This document shows, piece after piece, positions 57,028 to 64,000 of a stretch of 64,000 bases of DNA (the first letter of the stretch is position 1; each line of letters starts with the position of its first letter). Source of the stretch: Trichomonas tenax (Eukaryota > Parabasalia > Trichomonadida > Trichomonadidae); the NCBI GenBank assembly GCA_023091735.1, contig JALKBU010000106.1, forward strand, positions 19,769 through 83,768. Direction: 5' to 3'. Under the pieces are notes generated by a model. That model had not been told where the DNA came from and ran no database searches. It saw only the letters and a list, made by a program, of their open reading frames with translations. The position numbers and the translations under genes were made by a program.

Positions 57028-57420
57028 TATATTTATTTTAATTGTTAAACAGCCTCTGTTAAAAACAAATCGAAAATTCTGGTATCCATTTCATTCTTTC
57101 TACTATAAATATCTTCTCTCAAATAAAAACAATGATGAGAAGAAGAAAAGCTATTCAAAACTTAATTGATAGCATTGTTATTTGAAATTTTATAATATGT
57201 GTTTGAAATCGAACGATAATGCTGTAAAGCAGTCTTATTCTTAGAGCTCTTCGATATACAGGTCAACGAATATTGTTTCATTAATTGTTTATATCAAAAT
57301 CGAATGAATAAAAGATTTTTGTCATGTAAAATTTTAACAATTTGGCGATGTCAAAAAGTAAGATGGAAAGTGACAAATTTTAGAAAAAGTGACCAAATTT
57401 TATCGATAAAAAAATTAAAA
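57028..57420 (+). promoter_or_regulatory. Spacer with AAAGTGAC motif copies
   Basis: TGTCATGTAAA at 57320, TGTCAAAAAG at 57349, TGACAAATTT at 57371 and TGACCAAATTT at 57390 precede the ATG at 57421; the last three stand 22 and 19 bp apart. No gene in the spacer. Confidence 0.45.
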
Positions 57421-58029
57421 ATGTTTTTGTTATTTTCGTTAGTTTCTTGCAACCAAGAACTCGATCTTGAGAAATTCTACAAAACGTACCACATCCTCGC
57501 GATTGAAGGAAACGGTGCATTCGACATCGAAGAACATCACTACCGTCCAAAGATTTTCTTCAACCAGTACAGAGGCAACGAGACAAGATACGTCCATTTC
57601 GAGCCAGATCACCCAACATTTGGCAGATTTTTGGGTGTTTCCCTTCCAGAACCAAACGTTTATTCAGTTCTTACACCAGATCACACCCCAGACTTTGATA
57701 TCAACTATAAAATCATTGATGGCGACAATTTGATGGTCAGGGGTATCAAGCCAGGCCAATTTTCAATTACAGGCATTCTTTCCGCTAAAGAAATGTCTGA
57801 ATTTACAATCACTCATGCAAACTCGGACAAAGTCACTCTCGTTAGAATCACACCAGAAAAGGAGCTCACAAGAATGCAGCTTCTTGCAAAGATCACGCCT
57901 GGTCTTTGCATTATTTTCTTCTACGGCTTTGGACGCAGATATAGAGAGAGATTCTGGAAGCAGTTCAATAAGATGAACACGGCTACACTCCAGAGACACA
58001 TCAACAGAGCTACGAAGGAATCAAAATAA
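57421..58029 (+). CDS. Secretory-pathway membrane protein, unknown family
   Basis: About 202 residues from the ATG at 57421, which gives a signal peptide (MFLLFSLVSCNQEL). An open extension upstream to 57304 has basic, non-coding composition and covers the motif array, so it was not used. The middle is a beta-rich lumenal domain (YHILAIEGNGAFDIEEHHYR, then NYKIIDGDNLMVRGIKPGQF), followed by a transmembrane helix (ITPGLCIIFFYGFG) near residue 165 and a 35-residue strongly basic tail (RRYRERFWKQF). This topology suggests an ER or Golgi resident type I protein. Codon use is biased to C-ending codons, hinting at good expression. No family recognised. Confidence 0.75.
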   Translation: MFLLFSLVSCNQELDLEKFYKTYHILAIEGNGAFDIEEHHYRPKIFFNQYRGNETRYVHFEPDHPTFGRFLGVSLPEPNVYSVLTPDHTPDFDINYKIIDGDNLMVRGIKPGQFSITGILSAKEMSEFTITHANSDKVTLVRITPEKELTRMQLLAKITPGLCIIFFYGFGRRYRERFWKQFNKMNTATLQRHINRATKESK

Positions 58030-58372
58030 TTTAATTCAATATTTTTTTATAATAGAGTCATCTTATAATACCTATAAACTTTATCTTTTCTACGTGTTAC
58101 TATATTTTTGATATTCCCACTCAAATAACTTGATAATTGAAATCATATTCAATATAATCATGAATTTAGCCTTATCAATCATAATTATTTCTTATTTTTC
58201 TGTAGGTGGTGGAATGATAAAGTATTAAGTTCAGAGAACCTTTATATTCAAACTATATATTTAGAATTTTGTGCTAGATTAATTTAATGAAAGGCAGTGT
58301 GATTTTTGCAATAATATACCGAGATTTTATTCTAGTTTGACCTATATATGTGTAAAACTAATATTCGTTGAC
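58030..58372. other. Convergent spacer, nothing seen
   Basis: About 340 AT-rich bases between gene ends, without any supported feature. Confidence 0.45.
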
Positions 58373-58726
58373 TTATTTTTGTCCAATCTGAAGGAGGTAG
58401 ATGTGTTTAGCTTGCTCTGTGAGATCCTTATCAGATGAGTATGGAAATTCCTGTTTAAGACGCTCTTTTTCTTTCTTAATGAAAGCGGCCATCTCAGGAT
58501 CTAACTTTTCTACAGCTGCTTCTTGCTCCTTCTTGTTATGTCTGATTCTCTTCGCTTTATCTGACACTGGTTTCGAAAGAGGATAGTTATTTGATTTAAA
58601 ATTTTCGTACGCTTTCTCGCGGGCCTCGCGAATGGGGATATCCGGGTTCTCCTCTATCAGCATTTTGATTGTGTACGCTAAGCACTCGTTCCATTTTGGT
58701 TGCTCATCATCATTGAAATGAGACAT
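58373..58726 (-). CDS. Small HMG-box/YABBY-like protein
   Basis: 117 residues from the ATG at 58726, close behind TCATTCCAAG. Two segments have the look of HMG-type helices: KWNECLAYTIKMLIEENPDIPIR with REAREKAYENF, and AAFIKKEKERLKQEFPYSSD with KDLTEQAKHIY. Between them is a basic linker (KAKRIRHNKKEQ). It may be a small chromatin protein. The match is by pattern only and could be wrong. Confidence 0.55.
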   Translation of the reverse strand: MSHFNDDEQPKWNECLAYTIKMLIEENPDIPIREAREKAYENFKSNNYPLSKPVSDKAKRIRHNKKEQEAAVEKLDPEMAAFIKKEKERLKQEFPYSSDKDLTEQAKHIYLLQIGQK

Positions 58727-59284
58727 CACTTGGAATGATTTACATATTAACTTTAGAACATCTCCAAATCACGAAATTTTCATGTTCAGATCAGTACGCG
58801 AAGTTTTTATTATGATTTGAAGCTCATTTTTATATCTTCATATTTTGATTTACAATATAATACTTTTTTGTATTATTAGATCGATTTCTCATATGATTTG
58901 CTTACATTTTGCAATGATAAAATGCATCATTTTCGTATTAAATTACAAGATATATCTCAAAATACTTTACAACTCTCCCCCAAGCATTTGTTGAACTATG
59001 TTTGTAATCAACAAGAGATAAATAGCAAAACCAAACGCGATAAAATGTTTCTTGTGCATAAAATATTTTTTGAAATTAAAATTGATGTCTATGAGTTCAA
59101 ATTATCAAGGCATTAGAGTGTACTAATGCTATATATGATAATATTTTCTTCGAAATGTTATGTTGACTAAAATTAGATATATCTTGGAATAATTATGGTC
59201 AAATTGTGTAATTTTGTTTGGATAAGAATTTACAGCTGTAAAGGAAAAGTATAAACATAGTTTTAGCTGATAAAAATAATCTGA
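58727..59284. other. Intergenic spacer, no gene
   Basis: The 72-codon frame at 58898 starts without ATG and is Lys/Asn/Phe-rich; not supported. Nothing else seen. Confidence 0.4.
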
Positions 59285-59998
59285 TTAATCTTCAGATTCT
59301 TCTTCCTCATCTTCAGGTGCACATTGGTAGTATCTGCATGTATCGTTAATTGGGCATTGTTCACACTTTGGTTTCTTTGATTCACAAACAGTTTGTCCAA
59401 AACCAACTAATGTGTGATTAACATCGGGCCAGAATTCCTTTGGAAGCGTCTTTTGAAGTGCCTTCTCTGTCTCTTCTGGATTCTTTGTCTTAACCCATCC
59501 AAGGAGGTTAGAAATACGATGAACATGAACATCAACACCAATTCCAATCTGTTCGCCCCAGCAGTGTGCCATAGCCAGTGTTCCCATTTTGACACCGACA
59601 CCATTGAAATTGGTCAGTTCTTTCAATGTTTTAGGGATATCATCATCATATTCTTCGTGACATCTTTTAGCAGTTTCGATAATATAGTTGGCTTTCTTCT
59701 TTGCGAAGCCAACAGACTTAATGCATTCCAAAACTACGTCGTAATCTGCCTTCATCAGATTTGGTGCATTCAAACCTCCTTCCATTTGCTGTAATTTCTT
59801 TACTGCTGCTGACGTCTGTTGGTCCTTTGTCATGGAGCTCAACATGAGTGATATCAATGTCTGAAAACGAGATGTTTTTGGATCAGTTTTCTCGGATTGT
59901 GACCCACAGCCCATAGTGTCGACTGGCGCTTCATGAGTCTTTCTGTATTCGATGAGTGTTTTGAGTTGTTTGATTGTTTGCTGAGTTGATTGAGACAT
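59285..59998 (-). CDS. NTH1: Endonuclease III (NTH1-like DNA glycosylase/AP lyase)
   Basis: A base-excision repair enzyme that removes oxidised pyrimidines and cuts the abasic site. The helix-hairpin-helix reads NFNGVGVKMG with the catalytic lysine, followed by GVDVHVHRISN with the catalytic aspartate. The C-terminus has the 4Fe-4S ligands C-x6-C-x2-C-x5-C (CESKKPKCEQCPINDTC). Then comes an acidic tail EDEEEESED. The ATG at 59998 (MSQSTQQ) was chosen because it follows a TTTGGCACTTTTTAG promoter-like stretch; an upstream in-frame ATG at 60043 would add 15 hydrophobic residues. Presumably nuclear. Confidence 0.95.
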   Translation of the reverse strand: MSQSTQQTIKQLKTLIEYRKTHEAPVDTMGCGSQSEKTDPKTSRFQTLISLMLSSMTKDQQTSAAVKKLQQMEGGLNAPNLMKADYDVVLECIKSVGFAKKKANYIIETAKRCHEEYDDDIPKTLKELTNFNGVGVKMGTLAMAHCWGEQIGIGVDVHVHRISNLLGWVKTKNPEETEKALQKTLPKEFWPDVNHTLVGFGQTVCESKKPKCEQCPINDTCRYYQCAPEDEEEESED

Positions 59999-60175
59999 TG
60001 TAATACAAACTAAAAAGTGCCAAATCATAGTTGGCAGGCTCATATATGGATTAAATCACCACAAAAACATTAAAAATAGATCACCCACACTGAGAAAAAG
60101 TGTGTTTCATAACTATTCATCATATTAAATTTGTTGCTTCTGTCTTTTATAAAAAAGAAAATTAATATTTGTAAA
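59999..60175 (-). promoter_or_regulatory. NTH1 upstream region
   Basis: AAAAAGTGCCA near 60012 and AAAAAGTGTG near 60095 are copies of the AAAAAGTGAC motif found in front of other genes. Confidence 0.35.
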
Positions 60176-60248
60176 GCCTGCGTAGCATAGTGGTTATTGC
60201 GTGCGCCTTGTAAGCGCAAGGTCGCCGGTTCAACTCCGGTCGTAGGCA
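60176..60248 (+). tRNA. tRNA-Thr with TGT anticodon
   Basis: Cloverleaf with acceptor GCCTGCG/CGTAGGC (one G-U pair), short D stem GCA/TGC, anticodon stem TGCGC/GCGCA with loop CTTGTAA (anticodon TGT at 60209-60211), T arm GCCGG/CCGGT, and discriminator A. No CCA encoded and no intron. A T-rich terminator follows at 60253. Confidence 0.95.
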
Positions 60249-61175
60249 AAATTTTTCTTTTTCTTTTTTGATTTTCTTTATGACTTAATGTAACACATCA
60301 AATAAAGAAGTATTTTAGTGATGAAAGCAATAGTAACACCGAGTTGGCACTACTGTGCATGTTGAAAGCATCAAATTCATTTTTCTAAATTGAACATCAA
60401 TAAATGTGGGAATTATTACTATATAGTTTTGGCACTATCATAAAAATGAAAATAATGAACATGTTGAAAGTTGTGTCACGTTAATTCTCATTCTTAAAGT
60501 GGCATCTTTAATCAATGTGTGCAAAATATCTGAACTATTATATGTTTAACCAGCACTTCTGATTTTTCCAAGAACTTGATTCTAAATCGCAAATATTCAT
60601 CAAATTTTTCATACAATTTTATTTTTGCATCATACATCATTAATATCTTATTTTTGATTCAAAAATATCCTAAAGCTCAGAAATCAAAACATGTTTTATA
60701 ACAATATAAAGCTCAAATCATTATCTTTGTATGAATTCTTCAAATTATACATAAAATTATCAAATATTCGTCGAAAATTGCTGTGCAAATGAAAAATATT
60801 TTCATTTTCTAATTCACGTTTCTTCAATCAGACATAACAAGCAGAATCATTATCATTATCAAACAATAAGAAATGTAAATTAATCCCACGTTTCGATGCT
60901 ACCAACAATCATTGTGTATTCATTAATTCATAGGGACAGAGCATTACGGAACAAATACGATGTTATTTTTAATATTGAATATTTTTGCCTTTTTTATGAA
61001 TAAATAAGAACAATCGAAAATATACATTGTAGCGAATGATAATGTGGTAATTCTATATGGGTAAATAGAATTGGAACACTGTGATAACAAAGAAAATGAA
61101 GAAAAAGCGAAATAAAAATTTTTGACTATGTGAATTGAAAGAGAAACGATGAAAAATTCGTGCACATCACTTTTC
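60249..61175. other. AT-rich spacer upstream of OTC
   Basis: About 900 bases without gene. The last bases before the OTC ATG read ATCACTTTTC, a canonical initiator. Confidence 0.5.
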
Positions 61176-62103
61176 ATGGCCGTTCCAACACGCCACATCC
61201 TTCACAGCTGAAGAGTTCCAGAAGACACTCGAACTCGCCATCGACATCAAGGCACACCCACAGAAGTATGCTGACTGCATGCACCAGAAGACACTCCTCA
61301 TGCTCTTCCAGAAGCCATCCCTCCGCACACGTGTCTCATTCGAGACAGGCATGACAAAGATGGGCGGCCACGCTATCTTTTACTCCGTTGCTGATTCACC
61401 ACTCGGCCAGAAGGAGACAATCGCCGACACAGCCCACGTTCTCGAGCGCATGGTCGATGTTGTCATGGCCCGCCTCAACAAGCGCGCTGACATCCGCGAG
61501 CTCGCTGCTAACTCCAAGATCCCAGTCATCAACGCTCTCGATGACTTCGCTCACCCATGCCAGATGATCGCTGACTTCCAGACAATCCTCGAGAAGCGCG
61601 GCACACTCAAGGGCACAGTTCTCACATACTTCGGTGATATCGCTAACAACGTTACATACGATCTCATGAGAACATGCGCTCTCTTCGGCCTCGAGTGCCA
61701 CGTCCGCGGCCCAGAGGACACAAAGTACGGCATCGAGCAGGAAGTAATCGATGAGTGCAACGCCCTCAACGCTAAGACAGGCGACAAGCTCCTCATCACA
61801 CACGACCCAGAGGAGGCATGCAAGGGCACAAACGTTGTCTACACAGACACAATCATTTCCTACCACATCTCCAAGGAGGAGCTCCCAGAGCGCCGCCGCG
61901 TCTTCAAGCAATTCCAGGTTACACAGGAGCTCATGAACAAGTGTGAGAAGGACTGCATCTTCATGCACTGCCTCCCAGCTGCTCGTGGCGATGAAGTTAC
62001 AGCTGAAGTCATCGATGGCCCACAGTCCGTCATCTTCGACGAGGCTGAGAACCGTATGTGGGCTCAGATGGCTCTCCTTGTCCACCTCGTTTATGGTTTC
62101 TAA
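61176..62103 (+). CDS. Ornithine carbamoyltransferase, frame break near the N-terminus
   Basis: Catalyses ornithine + carbamoyl phosphate <-> citrulline; in trichomonads it runs in the arginine dihydrolase pathway to make ATP precursors. The carbamoyl-phosphate loop KPSLRTRVSFETGM, the HPCQMIADFQT motif and HCLPAARGDEVT are all present, as are the C-terminal DEAENRMWAQMALL residues. Codon use is strongly biased to CTC, GCT and AAG, typical of a highly expressed gene. The ATG at 61176 follows ATCACTTTTC and is in the frame one base before the body: it reads 11 codons to TGA at 61209, whereas the body frame (TAEEFQKTLELAIDIKAHPQ) is open from 61153 without an ATG until 61279. Starting at 61279 would lose about 35 N-terminal residues, so there is one extra base or a +1 shift between 61176 and 61211. 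Confidence 0.93.
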
Positions 62104-62572
62104 AAATTTACTTCCTAGTTTGACTAATTACCACATTTTTATCAAATTACCTATGCTTTTCTTCCCTTTCTTCAATTAATTGTGTTATGGTGCTTGGTTT
62201 TTGTTGCTATGGCTGCATTTTGTCTGATTTTAAAATTCAAAAAAAATTAACAAAGTTATTTCGATTTTAGTTTTTTACATTTTCTACATGACATTTTGGA
62301 AATTTGAATAATGGAAAATATGTTATAATATATTTTTCAACATTTTATACCTTCTAATATCTTTTTATTCATAAATTTACGAAAATCTAATTTTACTTCG
62401 AAATTAGATATGGGATTTCTTGGTGATAATAAGATACATTATTTCCAATCATGTTTACTTTTATGGTTCATTCTAATTATGGTTAAAATATCATTTTATG
62501 ATTCTGTTTCTGATATTCTAGTTTTTAGAACCCTAAAATAAAAAACACACCCTTTCTATTCATTTCCTAAAA
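62104..62572. other. Intergenic spacer, nothing seen
   Basis: AT-rich. A TTCATTTCC initiator-like site at 62559-62567 stands just before the ATG at 62573. Confidence 0.45.
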
Positions 62573-63007
62573 ATGGCGATTTACAGAATGAGCGGGTATG
62601 CGACAGCTTTGACACGAGAAACGCCAGAAGAGCCAAAAATCAACACTCCCGAGAAAGGAGAGCCACTTTTGTTAAAAGCTCTTGCAGATATCGAAGATTA
62701 TTCAAAATCTCTTGTTTTAGCTTATGATGAGATCATTTCGGAGCTGAGAGGTAGATTAGACAAACGAGGAGCGATATCTTGTCATGCTTTACAGCAAAAT
62801 ACAAAATTTGCAGCAGAATTCGGCGCATTAGCGAAACAAGAAATTACTGAACTAGACACAATAGCAGATTCTGTTGAAGAAATAGTTTCTCAACTTTCAT
62901 CCGTCGATGATTTGTATTCAAATGTTTGCAAATTATCAGATTTGCTTACAAGCCTTGAACAATATGCAAAAGAAAAAGCCGAAAGTACTCCTACTATTAT
63001 GTATTAA
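62573..63007 (+). CDS. Small helical protein, BLOC-1/BORC-like build
   Basis: 144 residues with a short disordered head and two long amphipathic helices (KALADIEDYSKSLVLAYDEI, then TELDTIADSVEEIVSQLSSV and NVCKLSDLLTSLEQYAKEKA). The size and coiled-coil build are like those of BLOC-1/BORC or similar lysosome-positioning subunits, but no diagnostic motif is visible, so this remains a guess. The ATG follows a TCATT initiator. Confidence 0.65.
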   Translation: MAIYRMSGYATALTRETPEEPKINTPEKGEPLLLKALADIEDYSKSLVLAYDEIISELRGRLDKRGAISCHALQQNTKFAAEFGALAKQEITELDTIADSVEEIVSQLSSVDDLYSNVCKLSDLLTSLEQYAKEKAESTPTIMY

Positions 63008-63468
63008 TTTTTGTTTGATATCGAAAAAATATATTTTCAAAATCAATTTTATTTTTTACGATCATTTCTAATCCTAATTAATGCTAGACAATAGTTCCAT
63101 GTATCCATGTTCTCAATGATTATTGTGACAACACGATTTTTTTAAATGTTTCCAATTTATGGATCTATATATGATATTTCACTCATTTTAGAACCAATTC
63201 CTTTAAAACACATGAAAAGTGAATAATGAATATCTTTGCAACAAAGATTTTGCATGATGTATTGAAGCAAAATTAATTTTGAAAAAAAAAAGAAATTAAC
63301 ATTTGGTTAAAGCCAAACCGAAAATCTAAATTCGAAACATTTTGACTCAATTTATCGACAAATCGATCGAATTTCGATTCATATCTCAATCAAAAAGGAG
63401 GAATTATGTTATAGTTGTTTGCAGACGGATTCTGCGCAGTTAGGATAGTCGATTGATCTATAGCAAAT
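63008..63468. other. Intergenic spacer, nothing seen
   Basis: AT-rich spacer between converging gene ends. No feature supported. Confidence 0.45.
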
Positions 63469-63999
63469 TCAGCAATCAGCAATATTTGAAAAAGGAAAAA
63501 TCTCCTCCCGAGTGGATTTCAAATATTTACTGTGAGTCACATCGACAACTAAATTCAATAGAGTAAATTTTGAAAACTTGTTATTTTTTTTCTTCTTCTT
63601 ATTTTCTTTGTTATCTCTTCCTTCACCGTCTTCTGCTCCCATCATATCGTCCGTTACCCTGACCTTCTTCTGTGGGTTGAAGAACATAAGATACGAGCCT
63701 ATGAGTGCGGCTGTGGAGATTCTTCTTTGGAAGAGATCCCATTTAAATGATGGAATTCTCTCGAAGCACTTCTTCAACTGATCGAGTGACTTCTTGTAGA
63801 GAATTCCTAGACTTGAGACTACAACGACTGTCAGGTATGTTTGCTTCTTGAGAACCTGGCTGACTTTGAAGCGAAGGTCCTCATACTTCGCAAGCTTTCC
63901 TTGGTATCTCTCTTCAAGATTTGATTTCTTCATTCCAGATCTTGAAGAGTAGTTGTCGTATGGGACTGTAATCTCTACTATATCAATTCGATTGGCTGT
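63469..63999 (-). mobile_element. C-terminal end of a reverse-transcriptase-like ORF, partial
   Basis: The minus-strand frame is open from the window edge to a TGA at 63469, at least 176 codons. The first residues visible, IDIVEITVPYD, then EERYQGKLAKYEDL, and YLTVVVVSSLGILYKKSLDQL match in order the conserved tail of non-LTR retrotransposon proteins (VVEVTVP..., KY..L, hydrophobic VPVVVGALG with Lys-Leu helix). An ATG inside (63933) is probably not the start. The C-terminal third, with a KKKKKNNKF run, looks degraded or unrelated. It is the only TGA-ending ORF among the longer ones. Without the upstream part, domain content cannot be checked. Confidence 0.55.
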
Positions 64000-64000
64000 C

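Noticed and set aside
57304..57420. Extended start of the secretory protein
   Set aside because: It would hide the signal peptide behind 39 basic residues and translate the promoter motif copies.
61396..62085. 229-codon antisense ORF opposite OTC
   Set aside because: It is a mirror of the strongly biased OTC codons; Cys/Leu/Asp-rich composition is an antisense artefact.
1..64000. Ciliate/diplomonad-type code with TAA and TAG as glutamine
   Set aside because: Conserved proteins such as OTC, endonuclease III, the HAD phosphatase and the phosphatase end at TAA or TAG at the expected length, so the standard code holds for most genes.
1..64000. CRISPR arrays, bacterial operons or insertion sequences
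   Set aside because: No direct-repeat/spacer arrays, no Shine-Dalgarno context and eukaryotic tRNAs and gene families throughout.

Overview
The window looks like nuclear DNA of a parabasalid flagellate (trichomonad), most like Trichomonas or Tritrichomonas; species is not resolvable by eye. The signs are: compact, apparently intronless genes in very AT-rich spacers; short TCAYT/TCACTTTT initiator-like elements a few bases upstream of many ATGs; no bacterial-style Shine-Dalgarno sites or operons; and a typical trichomonad gene set. That set comprises two small Myb-type DNA-binding proteins, an AKT-like kinase, a TKL kinase with helical-repeat tail, a PP1-like phosphatase, ankyrin and BTB-like/F5-8C proteins, a giant C19 deubiquitinase, a Pmp-like surface protein (GGAI/FxxN motifs), and ornithine carbamoyltransferase of the arginine dihydrolase pathway. 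The standard genetic code is used; TAA is by far the commonest stop.

Layout: 1-2.9 kb is gene-poor and holds a nested inverted-repeat (foldback) element. 3.0-8.6 kb is a very large Pmp-like, mucin-like type I surface protein with one in-frame TAG. 8.9-14.3 kb carries an APC5-like gene, a two-repeat Myb protein and an AKT-like kinase. A tRNA-Ile(GAT) follows, then a multiply frameshifted pentaspan (prominin-like) pseudogene, then a 5.6 kb deubiquitinase gene on the minus strand. 23.5-27.1 kb is a gene desert. 27.1-32.4 kb is a graveyard: a small coiled-coil gene with in-frame TAA, a decayed beta-helix surface protein, and a decayed gene with ubiquitin-like and SIM-like features. 33.4-49.97 kb is gene-dense: phosphatase, ankyrin, tRNA-Lys, TKL kinase, ALG5-like glycosyltransferase relative, PH-like protein, HAD phosphatase, SANT protein, membrane RING E3, BTB-like/F5-8C protein and a type I surface glycoprotein. 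50-55.6 kb is a second desert with one small membrane-protein ORF and a strong hairpin. 55.6-64 kb has an ankyrin/coiled-coil gene with two frame breaks, a secreted/membrane protein, an HMG-like protein, endonuclease III, tRNA-Thr, OTC, a small helical protein, and the C-terminal end of a reverse-transcriptase-like ORF running off the window.

Two themes cut across the features. First, several genes are broken by a single in-frame TAA/TAG or by one extra nucleotide close to the start codon, while the rest of the frame is perfectly kept (Pmp, coiled-coil gene, BTB-like, surface glycoprotein, OTC). Second, many promoters carry a degenerate motif related to AAAAGTGACATATAAA, repeated at a spacing of about 19-21 bp, best seen at 8709-8867, 43884-43933, 55433-55500 and 57349-57400. 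These are the observations I would look at first.
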